From: an uncultured Rhodopila sp.
GTDB lineage: Bacteria; Pseudomonadota; Alphaproteobacteria; Acetobacterales; Acetobacteraceae
Assembly (NCBI GenBank): GCA_903932145.1
Contig: CAIZFE010000044.1
Coordinates: 1-41,342, forward strand
Length of the DNA stretch: 41,342 bases
Direction of reading: 5' to 3'
Shown: positions 8,156 to 17,492 of the stretch, piece by piece
Numbering within the stretch: the stretch's first letter is position 1
Layout of the letters: every line of letters begins with the position of its first letter
Translations under genes and position numbers: made by a program
Notes under the pieces: generated by a model
Seen by the model: the letters and a program-made list of their open reading frames with translations, nothing else
Told to the model about the DNA's origin: nothing
The model's database searches: none

Positions 8156-8983
8156 ATGCAGATGCTGACCGAAGCGGCGGTTCGCCAATACCGGCAGGAC
8201 GGGTACTACGCACCGATCCCGGTGATGACTCGGCAGGAAGCAGACGCGTTGCGCGGCAAGCTGGAGGCGTTCGAGGCCGGGGCCGGCGCTCTAGCCGGAA
8301 AATTACGGCACAAATCGCATCTTTTGTTCACATGGTTGAACGATCTGGTTCGCCATCCGCGCATTCTGGACGCAGTGGAGGACGTGATCGGCCCGAACAT
8401 TCTGTGCTGGGGCTCGTCGTTCTTCATCAAGGAGCCGCGCAATCCTGGATTCGTGTCCTGGCATCAGGATTCGACCTATTGGGGACTGGATCCGGCCGAC
8501 GTGGTGACTGCCTGGGTGGCGTTGTCCGACAGCACGGCCGAGAACGGCGCGATGCGGGTGGTGCCGGGCACTCACAAATTGGATCAGGTGCCGCATCACG
8601 ACACGTTCCGGCCGGAAAATCTCTTGAGCCGTGGGCAGGAGATCATGGTCGATGTGGATGAGCGGCAGGCCAGGATGCTCCAACTGAACGCCGGTGAGAT
8701 GTCGTTGCACCATGTGCGGCTGATCCACGGGTCTGATCCGAATCCGTCCGATCTTCGGCGCATCGGCTTTGCCATCCGCTACATCCCAACGACGGTGCGG
8801 CAGGTGGCTGGCTCGCATGATCATGCGAGCCTGGTGCGCGGCGTGGACACGTATGGTCATTTCGAGCCGGAGCAACGGCCGGATGCGGACATGTCGGAGC
8901 GTGCGATTGCCTACCACGAGGCGGTGACCGGCGCCCATGCGGCGATTCTGATGCGTGAAACCGGCAAAGAAATGCGGGCTTGA
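8156..8983 (+). CDS. Phytanoyl-CoA dioxygenase family protein
   Basis: A 275-residue Fe(II)/2-oxoglutarate-dependent oxygenase. The iron ligands appear as H103 and D105 in SWHQDSTYWG and the distal H191 in LIHGSDPN. The 2-oxoglutarate-binding arginine is expected in the following DLRRIGFAIRY. VVPGTHKLDQ is also typical of the family. The start at 8156 has a good GGAGG eight bases upstream; an earlier in-frame TTG at 8108 does not. The substrate is not known, as bacterial members hydroxylate a wide range of small molecules. A small reading frame overlaps its stop codon, and a ketopantoate reductase-like gene follows. Confidence 0.9.
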   Translation: MQMLTEAAVRQYRQDGYYAPIPVMTRQEADALRGKLEAFEAGAGALAGKLRHKSHLLFTWLNDLVRHPRILDAVEDVIGPNILCWGSSFFIKEPRNPGFVSWHQDSTYWGLDPADVVTAWVALSDSTAENGAMRVVPGTHKLDQVPHHDTFRPENLLSRGQEIMVDVDERQARMLQLNAGEMSLHHVRLIHGSDPNPSDLRRIGFAIRYIPTTVRQVAGSHDHASLVRGVDTYGHFEPEQRPDADMSERAIAYHEAVTGAHAAILMRETGKEMRA

Positions 8984-9174
8984 TTTTGTCCGCCGCCCAG
9001 CTCGCCATTCAGCGAGAGGAACTGCGCCGGGACGTCATTCGCGATATGGACGCTTTGGCCGATTACGTGGCAGCTCATGGCAATCCGGCGACTGAACTCC
9101 GAGCGATGTACTTGTCAATCAACACGGCCGGTGCGAGCGTCGGCCCGACGAGGCGATGCGCGCCTGACTTTTAG
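8980..9174 (+). CDS. Possible small protein of unknown function
   Basis: A 64-codon frame starting at a TTG that overlaps the stop of the dioxygenase gene (TTGA). The first 45 residues (AQLAIQREELRRDVIRDMDALADYVAAH) look like a helical soluble peptide, while the tail (VGPTRRCAPDF) is not informative. It fills most of the space before the next gene. There is no clear ribosome binding site, so it would depend on translational coupling. It may not be a gene. Confidence 0.35.
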   Translation: MILSAAQLAIQREELRRDVIRDMDALADYVAAHGNPATELRAMYLSINTAGASVGPTRRCAPDF

Positions 9175-9226
9175 TGGACGCGGTTCCGTTGTAAGCCGGT
9201 TCGAAGAGAAAAAGGGAAACGAGATT

Positions 9227-10291
9227 ATGTCCAAGCGTATCGCGGTCGTCGGTGCCGGAGCGGTCGGTGGTTATGCGGGTGCCCACATGGCGGCGGCCGG
9301 TCACGACGTCACGCTGATCGATGCGTGGCCCGAGCACGTGGAGCAGATGAAGGCGCATGGCATGGAGATCTTCGGTATGACTCCCGAGGAGCGGATGACC
9401 GTCAAGGTCAACGCCATGCACCTGACCGAAGTGCAGAATCTCGCCAAACAAAAGCCGATCGACATCGCGTTCATCTCAGTCAAGTCATACGACACGGTGT
9501 GGGCCACGACGATGATCCGGCAATACCTGTCCGCCTCGGGTTGCGTGGTGTCGATGCAAAATTGCATCAATGAAGAGCGTGTCGCCGGTGTCGTCGGCTG
9601 GGGCCGCACCCTGGGCTGCATCGTGACGGGCGGCGTCGGCGTCGATCTGTATCAGCCGGGGCATATTCGGCGCGGCTATGCGAAACGTCCCGATATCAAA
9701 TCGTTCTACGTTGGTGAGCCCAGCGGCAGGATCACCAAGCGGGCCGAGGAAATCGCCGACATCATGTCGAGCATTGATGCCTCCAAGGCGACCGACAATC
9801 TGTGGGGAGAGCGCTGGACCAAGCTGTGCGTCAACGGCATGCGCAACGGGGTCTCGGCCGCGACCGGCATGGGCGGCAACGCGCGCGATAACCATGCCGC
9901 CGTTCGGCGGGTTTGTATCCAGCTCGCGGGCGAGTCCGTTCGGGTCGGGCAAAAGCTGGGCTACAAACTCGGGAAGATCGGTGCGCTGCCGTTTGAGATG
10001 GTGGCGGAAGCGATGGAAGGCAACGCGACCTCTTACAAAGAGATCGAACGCCTGATGACCGAAGGTGGCGCCGGGCAGGCGGAACGCAGCGACTACCAGC
10101 GTCCGTCCATGGCGCAAGACATGGAAAAGGGTCGCCGCACGGAAATCGAGTTCATGAACGGCTTCATCGCCAGCGAGGGTGCGCGGGTGGGTGTGCCGGC
10201 GCCGACGCATGAGATGCTGACGCGGCAGGTCCTGCGGGTTGAGCGCGGCGAAATACCGGCTCGGCCAGAGAACGTTTTGGTCAACAGCTAG
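9227..10291 (+). CDS. Ketopantoate reductase (ApbA/PanE) family protein
   Basis: A 354-residue NAD(P)-dependent reductase. The N-terminus MSKRIAVVGAGAVGGYAGAHMAAAGHDVTLID is a Rossmann fold with the GxGxxG motif at residues 9-14. The segment ISVKSYDT is the family's substrate/cofactor region, and LWGERWTKLCVNGMRNGVSAATG is the helical C-domain motif containing the conserved lysine and asparagine. At 354 residues it is longer than typical PanE (about 300), so it may act on another 2-oxo acid rather than 2-dehydropantoate. The start at 9227 is chosen because the Rossmann strand begins there. It lies downstream of the dioxygenase on the same strand. Confidence 0.88.
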   Translation: MSKRIAVVGAGAVGGYAGAHMAAAGHDVTLIDAWPEHVEQMKAHGMEIFGMTPEERMTVKVNAMHLTEVQNLAKQKPIDIAFISVKSYDTVWATTMIRQYLSASGCVVSMQNCINEERVAGVVGWGRTLGCIVTGGVGVDLYQPGHIRRGYAKRPDIKSFYVGEPSGRITKRAEEIADIMSSIDASKATDNLWGERWTKLCVNGMRNGVSAATGMGGNARDNHAAVRRVCIQLAGESVRVGQKLGYKLGKIGALPFEMVAEAMEGNATSYKEIERLMTEGGAGQAERSDYQRPSMAQDMEKGRRTEIEFMNGFIASEGARVGVPAPTHEMLTRQVLRVERGEIPARPENVLVNS

Positions 10292-10317
10292 AGGACGGTT
10301 CGGGCAGGCAAAGTCGT

Positions 10318-10359
10318 CTTATCGTCGTGGCCCCGACAAAGCCGGGCCACGACGATAAG
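10318..10359. terminator. Perfect 16-bp inverted repeat between convergent genes
   Basis: Left arm 10318-10333 (CTTATCGTCGTGGCCC) pairs without mismatch with 10344-10359 around a 10-base loop. It lies between the ends of the reductase gene (+) and the aminotransferase gene (-), so a bidirectional terminator is likely. Neither side has a long T run. Confidence 0.65.
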
Positions 10360-10377
10360 TTAGAAGGCGTGTTGGCC

Positions 10378-11520
10378 TTACGCCGCCGCCGCCAGGACCG
10401 CATCGCAAATGCGCCCCACATCTTCATCCGTCAGATCCGGGTGGATCGGCAGCGCGAGTATACGCCCGGCCAGATTTTCCGAAATCGGCAGCGCCGAACC
10501 GTCGTGTTGGGCACTGTAGGCGGGTTGCCGATGCAGCGGACGGGGGTAATAGATCGCCGTCGGCACGCCATCGGCGCGCAAGGCGGCCTGGGTGCGATCG
10601 CGGGCGGCCTCATCCGGCAGCAGAATGGCGTAGATCGCCCAGGCGCTGGTGCTGTTTGCGACCCGCTTCGGCGTGGTCACGGCGTTGCCCAGGCGCTGGT
10701 CATAGACGCAGGCGATGCGCTCCCGAGCCTCCAGTTCTTCCTTGAAGACACCGAGCTTGGCGAGCAGGACGGCGGCCTGGATGGAGTCGAGGCGTCCGTT
10801 CATGCCGGTACGAAGAACCTCGTAACGAGTCTTCCCCTCCCCGTGCGTGCGCAGGCTGCGATACAGGTCGGCCCGCTCTTCGCTTTCGGTAAACAGAGCG
10901 CCGCCGTCGCCGTAAGCGCCCAGCGGTTTGGACGGGAAGAAGCTGGTCGCGGTCGCGTCGGCCTGGGTGCCGATCATGGTGCCGTTCAAAGATGCACCGA
11001 AACTCTGCGCGAGATCATCCAGCAGGAACAGATCGTTCTGCCGGGCGATGGCCACCAGCGCGGGCCAGTCGGCAGGCTGCCCGAACAAATCGACACCAAT
11101 GATCGCACGCGGCTTCAGCGTCCCGGCGGCGCGGACATCCTCAATCCGCTTCACCAGATGCGCCGGATCAATTTGGAATGTGCGCGGATCGACATCGACG
11201 AACACCGGCGTCGCACCCAGCAGCAGCGGCACCTCGGCGGTCGCGGTGTAGGTGAAGGCGGGCAGGAACACCGCGTCGCCGCGACCGATCTCCTCGGCCA
11301 TCAGGGCAATCTGCAATGCGTCGGTGCCGGAACTGACGCTGACGCAATGCTTTGCACCGCAAAACCGCGCCAATTCGGCCTCCAGCTCCCGCACCTCGGG
11401 GCCGAGGACGAACTGGCAATGTTCCAGCACCGTGTCGAGGCGGCGGCGCAGATCGACAGCAATGCGGGCTTGCTGGGCCTTCAGATCAAGGAACGGAATG
11501 GCACGTGACGTGTTGGACAT
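10378..11520 (-). CDS. DegT/DnrJ/EryC1/StrS family sugar aminotransferase
   Basis: A 380-residue pyridoxal-phosphate enzyme that transaminates a keto sugar on a nucleotide carrier. IPFLDLKAQQ at the N-terminus, GPEVRELEAELARFCGAKH, SVSSGTDALQIAL and FLPAFTYTATAE are family motifs. The PLP lysine is K198 in SFFPSKPLGAYGDGGA, and the cofactor-ring aspartate lies in LLDDLAQSFGA. The C-terminal RPLHRQPAY is also typical. It starts 11 bases after the membrane-bound 4,6-dehydratase gene, with AGAGG before the ATG. The pair probably makes an amino-deoxy sugar for surface polysaccharide; the exact sugar cannot be told. Confidence 0.94.
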   Translation of the reverse strand: MSNTSRAIPFLDLKAQQARIAVDLRRRLDTVLEHCQFVLGPEVRELEAELARFCGAKHCVSVSSGTDALQIALMAEEIGRGDAVFLPAFTYTATAEVPLLLGATPVFVDVDPRTFQIDPAHLVKRIEDVRAAGTLKPRAIIGVDLFGQPADWPALVAIARQNDLFLLDDLAQSFGASLNGTMIGTQADATATSFFPSKPLGAYGDGGALFTESEERADLYRSLRTHGEGKTRYEVLRTGMNGRLDSIQAAVLLAKLGVFKEELEARERIACVYDQRLGNAVTTPKRVANSTSAWAIYAILLPDEAARDRTQAALRADGVPTAIYYPRPLHRQPAYSAQHDGSALPISENLAGRILALPIHPDLTDEDVGRICDAVLAAAA

Positions 11521-11531
11521 GAAACCTCTGT

Positions 11532-13445
11532 TCAGGCGCGGATCTCGCCGGCGGAGCCGTCGATGTTGTGTTCAAATTCGGGGATCAGCCGCCCCAGCAG
11601 CGTCAATGCCAGTTTCACCTGACCGCCACGGCAGGCGCTTTCAAGCTCCTCCAGGGCGCGCGCCACGATGGCCGGGTCGGCGGTGCGGGGAGACGCCATC
11701 AGCAAACCAGCATAACCGGTGGGGACCGGAGGCTCTTTGCCATGGAACAATTCCTCGAACAATTTTTCGCCCGGGCGCAAACCGGTAAATCGGATCTCGA
11801 TATCGTGATCCGGTTGCATGCCCGCAAGGCGGATCATCTGCCGAGCCAGATCGACGATTTTGACCGGTTCACCCATGTCGAGCACAAAGATGCCGCCATC
11901 CTCGCCCGAAGGTAGCGACGCGCCGTTGACGCCAAGGACACCGGCTTGCAGCACCAGACCGACCGCCTCGCGCACCGTCATGAAGTAGCGCTGCATGTCG
12001 GGATGTGTGACGGTCAGCGGCCCGCCGCGCGCGAGTTGGCGCTGGAAAAGCGGCACAACAGAGCCGGTGGACCCAAGCACGTTGCCGAAGCGGACGGTGA
12101 TGCAGCGCATGCCATGATGGGTGGTGCGGGCCGCGATATCGAGTCCCTGGCAATACATCTCGGCCAGACGCTTGGACGCGCCCATCACGCTGGTGGGGTT
12201 GACCGCCTTGTCGGTCGAAATCAGCACCATTGCCAGCGCGCCGGCTGCCCTGGCGGCATCGGCGACGTGACGCGTGCCGGCGGCATTGGTCGCCAGCCCC
12301 TCCAGCGGATTGGCCTCCACCATCGGTACGTGTTTCAGCGCCGCCGCGTGAAACACCAGCTCCGGCCTGTATTCCTCAAAAACCGCTCGGATTCGTGCCT
12401 GGTCACGAACGTCGGCAATCAAGGTGCGGCGATGAACCTGAGGGTGCGTTTCAGCCAGTTCCAGGTCGATCTGCCACAGGGCGTATTCGCCGTTGTCCAG
12501 CAGGATCAGCGTGCCGGGTCCGAACGCGGCGACCTGGCGGGCAAGTTCGCTGCCGATCGTGCCGCCCGCACCCGTGACGATCACGCGGCGGCCCTGGATC
12601 AGACGGGCCATGCCGTCGCGATCGACAGGGACCTGCGCGCGGTTCAGCAAGTCCTCGATCACGACCGGGCGCAGTTCGACGGAACGCGACCTGTCCGGAT
12701 CGGCCAGGGCGGTTGGCCGCGGCGCCTGTCGGACCTGAAGACCGAACCGGTCGGCCTGCGCGAGGACCCGGGCGAGTCGGGCGCCTGAGAGTTCGGGCGT
12801 GACAAAGACAAGCGTGCCTGGCAGCCGGTCTTGGGATCGGAGCTGGTCGAGAACGGCGGCAGCGTCGTTCAGCGAACCCAGAATGCGGTGCCCCTGTATG
12901 CGCCGGCCGGTCTGACGATCCGAAGACGCGAGCAGACCCTCTACCCGGAAGGCCTGACGGCGGTCTTGCGACAGGGCACGCAGGAAAAGGTCGGCGTCTT
13001 CGATGCTGCCGACAAGAAGGGTGGACGCGGCATCGAGATGGGGTGATTTCGCGGCGGGACGGTCACGGCGCCAACGGTAAGCGACTCGGGGCGCACCGAG
13101 CGCCAGGAGAAGCGTGAGCGCGTAAATGGCGGGAAACGCCGGGTTTGGTTGGGCGATCCCGGCGAGGGTGGTCGCACCGGTGAACAGGACGGCGCCCAGG
13201 GCCGCACTGGCGACAACCGTGAGCAGGTCGCCAATGGCGGCAAAGCGCCAATACTGGAGGGACAGGCGAAAGGGAATGCCTGCCAGCAGCAGGGTCAACG
13301 CCCCAAGTGGAATTGTCCAAAACGGTACGAAAGCGTGCGCGGCCGGATCAGCGAGCCAACGCGCAACAGGGACAGACAGGGCGGCCAAGGCACCATCAAA
13401 GGCGACATTGACGGCAATACGGATCAGGGAACGCGTCGCAGCCAT
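11532..13445 (-). CDS. Membrane-bound nucleotide-sugar 4,6-dehydratase (WbpM/CapD family)
   Basis: A 637-residue polysaccharide biosynthesis protein. The N-terminal 130 residues contain about four membrane helices. A CoA-binding-like Rossmann domain follows. The catalytic SDR domain starts near residue 288 with VIVTGAGGTIGSELARQV. The active-site region STDKAVNPTSVMGASKR has methionine where most SDR enzymes have tyrosine, as known for the large WbpM-type dehydratases (S-M-K triad). FTGLRPGEKLFEELF near the C-terminus is a family signature. It likely converts a UDP-HexNAc to the 4-keto-6-deoxy sugar used by the downstream aminotransferase. No good Shine-Dalgarno was found before the ATG at 13445. 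Confidence 0.93.
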   Translation of the reverse strand: MAATRSLIRIAVNVAFDGALAALSVPVARWLADPAAHAFVPFWTIPLGALTLLLAGIPFRLSLQYWRFAAIGDLLTVVASAALGAVLFTGATTLAGIAQPNPAFPAIYALTLLLALGAPRVAYRWRRDRPAAKSPHLDAASTLLVGSIEDADLFLRALSQDRRQAFRVEGLLASSDRQTGRRIQGHRILGSLNDAAAVLDQLRSQDRLPGTLVFVTPELSGARLARVLAQADRFGLQVRQAPRPTALADPDRSRSVELRPVVIEDLLNRAQVPVDRDGMARLIQGRRVIVTGAGGTIGSELARQVAAFGPGTLILLDNGEYALWQIDLELAETHPQVHRRTLIADVRDQARIRAVFEEYRPELVFHAAALKHVPMVEANPLEGLATNAAGTRHVADAARAAGALAMVLISTDKAVNPTSVMGASKRLAEMYCQGLDIAARTTHHGMRCITVRFGNVLGSTGSVVPLFQRQLARGGPLTVTHPDMQRYFMTVREAVGLVLQAGVLGVNGASLPSGEDGGIFVLDMGEPVKIVDLARQMIRLAGMQPDHDIEIRFTGLRPGEKLFEELFHGKEPPVPTGYAGLLMASPRTADPAIVARALEELESACRGGQVKLALTLLGRLIPEFEHNIDGSAGEIRA

Positions 13446-13514
13446 GCGGCGGGGTATAGCGTGGCTGCGACGAGCGGCATAGCGGGGTGATTTGCATCAA
13501 TTTGTTTCAGAACT

Positions 13515-13775
13515 TCAATTTATCAGCATCAGCGCATCGGCATGTCCGACTGTGGCAGGCTTGATCATACCGGCCGAGGCGACGCGCACCGAATGCAGGG
13601 TGCCTTCGATCTCCCGCGTCCAAAAATCGAGGAATTTGCGCAGCACGGGATAACGCGGGGCGATGTCGAGTTCCTGCCAGATATACGTCTGTAACAGATT
13701 GGGATGGTCCGGGAGGTGGTACACAATCTCAGCGGTGGTGATGCGGTAATCATGCAACTGCCGAACAAGGCTCAT
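13515..13775 (-). CDS. usg: Usg-like family protein
   Basis: An 86-residue soluble protein with the Usg family pattern MSLVRQLHDYRITTAEIVYHLPDHPNLLQ and FLDFWTREIEGTLHSVRVA. The name comes from a gene found near trp genes in some bacteria; its role is not established. The start at 13775 is chosen because family homology begins at MSLVRQL and upstream codons would run into the groESL control region. It is divergent from groES and lies downstream of nothing on its own strand. There are 312 bases to the groES start; these hold the CIRCE elements and promoter. Confidence 0.88.
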   Translation of the reverse strand: MSLVRQLHDYRITTAEIVYHLPDHPNLLQTYIWQELDIAPRYPVLRKFLDFWTREIEGTLHSVRVASAGMIKPATVGHADALMLIN

Positions 13776-13908
13776 GGTTTTCCGGCTTCCCTTCAGAGCG
13801 CGCATCCTGGCCTGGATCTGTCCGGGTTTGAACGAGACCGGCTGGACCATCGGATCATGTCGGATCAAAGCCGGACGGTGCAACCAGAAACACAAATTTT
13901 TCAACAAC

Positions 13909-13935
13909 TTAGCACTCTCGCGCAAAGAGTGCTGC
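13909..13935 (+). promoter_or_regulatory. CIRCE element 1 (HrcA operator)
   Basis: TTAGCACTC, nine bases, then GAGTGCTGC. It matches the TTAGCACTC-N9-GAGTGCTAA consensus at all but two right-hand positions. It lies upstream of the groESL -35 box. Confidence 0.92.
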
Positions 13936-13942
13936 CAAATGC

Positions 13943-13971
13943 TTGACAGGTGAACCCAGCAGGGTTAGATC
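13943..13971 (+). promoter_or_regulatory. Probable sigma-70 promoter of groESL
   Basis: A perfect TTGACA -35 at 13943-13948, with a weak -10 (TTAGAT or TAGATC) 16-17 bases downstream, between the two CIRCE elements. The start site would fall inside CIRCE element 2, which fits repression by HrcA. Confidence 0.7.
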
Positions 13972-13972
13972 G

Positions 13973-13999
13973 CTGGCACTCCCATAGCGGGAGTGCTAA
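13973..13999 (+). promoter_or_regulatory. CIRCE element 2 (HrcA operator)
   Basis: CTGGCACTC, nine bases (CCATAGCGG), then a perfect GAGTGCTAA half-site. It overlaps the expected groESL transcription start. From here to groES at 14088 is untranslated leader. Confidence 0.93.
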
Positions 14000-14087
14000 C
14001 AATCGGCGGGGCGCTCATCGGAGGCCCGTGTTCGGTTGTGGCATCCGTTCAATCATTGACTGAGAACGAACTCAGGAGCGTCTTAAA

Positions 14088-14408
14088 ATGAGTTTCCGCC
14101 CCCTGCATGACCGGGTCGTTGTCCGGCGCCTGACCGCTGAGGAAAAGACTGCCGGCGGGATCATCATCCCCGACACCGCCAAAGAGAAGCCGATGGAAGG
14201 CGAAGTGATCGCCGTCGGTCCCGGCGCACGCAACGAAGCGGGCGCGATCGTCGCGCTCGACGTGAAGGCCGGCGACAAGATCCTGTTCGGCAAGTGGTCC
14301 GGCACCGAAGTGAAGCTTGATGGTGAGGAGCTCCTGATCATGAAGGAGTCCGACATCATGGGCATCATCACGACGACCGCCACTGCCGGCAAGAAGAAGG
14401 CCGCGTAA
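14088..14408 (+). CDS. groES: Co-chaperonin GroES
   Basis: A 106-residue heptameric cap of the GroEL chamber. The sequence [35 protein letters not shown] includes the mobile loop (KTAGGIIIP), and [33 protein letters not shown] is the canonical C-terminal half. The last residues ([10 protein letters not shown]) are a short basic extension. AGGAG precedes the ATG. It is the first gene of the groESL operon under two CIRCE operators, so expression should rise on heat shock when HrcA releases. Confidence 0.98.
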   Translation: MSFRPLHDRVVVRRLTAEEKTAGGIIIPDTAKEKPMEGEVIAVGPGARNEAGAIVALDVKAGDKILFGKWSGTEVKLDGEELLIMKESDIMGIITTTATAGKKKAA

Positions 14409-14439
14409 GCGGTCTTTCCGAAAGCCTAGGTTATCCGAT

Positions 14440-14465
14440 CCCGGACGGGCCACTTCCTGTCCGGG
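14440..14465 (+). other. Hairpin between groES and groEL
   Basis: CCCGGAC (14440-14446) pairs perfectly with GTCCGGG (14459-14465) around 12 bases, without a T run. It could affect mRNA processing, stability or the groES/groEL ratio; this role is an inference. Confidence 0.5.
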
Positions 14466-14489
14466 GGACGAACCTGTCAGACGACGTAG

Positions 14490-16184
<1,695 letters not shown>

Positions 16185-16211
16185 TCCATTCGTTCACGGC
16201 GTTATGTTACG

Positions 16212-16243
16212 AAGGGGGCGGGCCGCAGGGTCCGCCCCTTTTT
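16212..16243 (+). terminator. Rho-independent terminator of groESL
   Basis: GGGGCGG (16215-16221) pairs with CCGCCCC (16232-16238), extended by an A/T outer stem, and followed by T residues to 16243. It lies 30 bases after the groEL stop codon. Confidence 0.87.
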
Positions 16244-16460
16244 CGTTGGGGGACGCCTTCCATTCATCGAGACTTGTGGATCCCTCGGAAGGCATGACCG
16301 TAATGGGAATCCGGCGAACTGACGAATCCGCACGACTACACTGCGAACCGTAACGTAATCCGCCGGCGTGCAGACTTTTCACATTTTAGACGGGTCTGTT
16401 ATAATGTTATATTTCTCGCGTCGTTGTTGCGCCAGACGCTATCGGGAGTCCTTGACCAAT

Positions 16461-16766
16461 ATGCTTAAAAGGTTAGCGGTGTTGGCATTGATTTGCATGA
16501 CAATACTATGCCCCATATTCCTCGCCGCGCAGGTCTATTTGGCAGTACTCCATCGATTAATATCTGATGGATGGTATGGAGTGGGGTTCTCCGCGCTGCT
16601 TCTCGCTCCCTTTTGGTTAGCCGGTTACATGGCAATGACCCGCGGCAGATTCTCCCTGTCATTTTTGGCTTCGAGCATCGGTCTTTTTATAATTTTTGCC
16701 TACGTTGGAGTCACTCTGACTCTATGGCTTGAAGCGACTCTATGGATTGAAGCGCCAAGGGTTTGA
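16461..16766 (+). CDS. Small membrane protein of unknown function
   Basis: A 101-residue protein with three likely membrane helices: about residues 4-28 (LAVLALICMTILCPIFLAAQVYLAV), 42-60 (GVGFSALLLAPFWLAGYMA) and 68-90 (SFLASSIGLFIIFAYVGVTLTLW). The base composition is clearly more AT-rich than in flanking genes, which suggests transfer. The C-terminus contains an in-frame 18-bp duplication giving TLWLEATLWIEA. The start at 16461 puts the first helix at the N-terminus; upstream in-frame starts exist (16402, 16368), and the Shine-Dalgarno is weak. I do not recognise a family. Confidence 0.5.
   Translation: MLKRLAVLALICMTILCPIFLAAQVYLAVLHRLISDGWYGVGFSALLLAPFWLAGYMAMTRGRFSLSFLASSIGLFIIFAYVGVTLTLWLEATLWIEAPRV
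16718..16753 (+). repeat. 18-bp tandem duplication in the small membrane protein gene
   Basis: Two adjacent 18-base units (16718-16735 and 16736-16753) differ at one base. They keep the frame and duplicate the peptide TLW(L/I)EA near the C-terminus. Confidence 0.88.
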
Positions 16767-16900
16767 TGCAGGCTGCACGGACATTCGGAATTCAAGATTT
16801 TGGAACTAAATCTCTGCCAAACTACTTAATCGGTCGTTTTTAACGCAATAATCAAAAATCACCCGGCAGTAAAGGGATACGACATACGTGGCGTTTCGCC

Positions 16901-17189
16901 TCACGGAATCCCATCCACATGGGCAGTCAGAGTCACGCCAAGCGCCCGAGCGACACCAAGGAGGGTTGTCAGGCGAGGATCGCCGTTCTCGCTCAGCGCC
17001 TTATACAGATCCTCCCGCGTGACACCCGCCCCCGCGCAACGCCGTCATGCCCCGAGCCCCCGCGATCACGCCCAAAGCCTGGCTGACATAGCCCGCGTCG
17101 CCGCTGGCGAGCGCGTCGTTCAGCAGTTCTTCCTGTGCCTCCGGCGAGGTCAGATAGCGCGCCGCGTCGAATGGTTCAGTCCTCACCAT
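16901..17189 (-). pseudogene. HigA-like addiction-module antitoxin, frameshifted
   Basis: The N-terminal part from the ATG at 17189 reads TEPFDAARYLTSPEAQEELLNDALASGDAGYVSQALGVIAGARGMTAL, typical of the HigA-like antidote family (TIGR02684). In another frame the natural continuation follows: GVTREDLYKALSENGDPRL, then TTLLGVARALGVTLTAHVDGIP, stopping at 16901. The break lies in a G/C run near 17030-17040, and two missing bases would restore a 96-residue protein, the usual family size. The intact domain would be a Cro/C1-type helix-turn-helix that binds its own operator and neutralises the toxin. As read, it ends early in GGGCHAGGSV and lacks the DNA-binding half. A sequencing error in the G run cannot be excluded. 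Confidence 0.78.
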
Positions 17190-17406
17190 CAGTCATGCTC
17201 CAGTTCGTCGGCCAAGGTCCTGGCCCGGGCAATGTCCCGCGATTGCGATCGTCTGTCCCCGTCGCAGGGCAGAATGATCGAACGATCAGCCCCACGCTGC
17301 GCGAGGCGGCCGTACTTAGAGTCCATCCAGAGCCGGATTTACGACGGGCTTGACGCGAAGCGCCCCACCCCAAATGATGTTGGTGCCATTTGGTAACGCT
17401 ACTCAC
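17189..17406 (-). pseudogene. HigB/RelE-type toxin remnant, frameshifted and shortened
   Basis: The frame ending at TGA 17189-17191 reads ADRSIILPCDGDRRSQSRDI followed by ARARTLADELEHD, the characteristic C-terminus of RelE/HigB-like killer proteins (LLCGGDK-SQ-DI pattern). Going upstream this frame meets a stop. The matching N-side (SRQARRK) is in the next frame, consistent with one A lost from an A run near 17341. The middle part that normally carries the SELRI and YR-YF segments is missing, so even with the frameshift repaired only about 72 residues remain against about 100 expected. Its stop overlaps the antitoxin start (TGATG), the usual toxin-first arrangement. It is not expected to be active. 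Confidence 0.68.
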
Positions 17407-17492
17407 ATCCCTGAAACGGCCCGGCGACACAGCCCTACCTCCATCGGTCCAACTTCAAAGAAGATCGCCCAGCTTAAGAAGGAAATAACCGA

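Noticed and set aside
16255..16293. GCCTTCC/GGAAGGC inverted repeat after the groESL terminator
   Set aside because: A 7-bp stem with a 25-base loop is too weak to support a structure.
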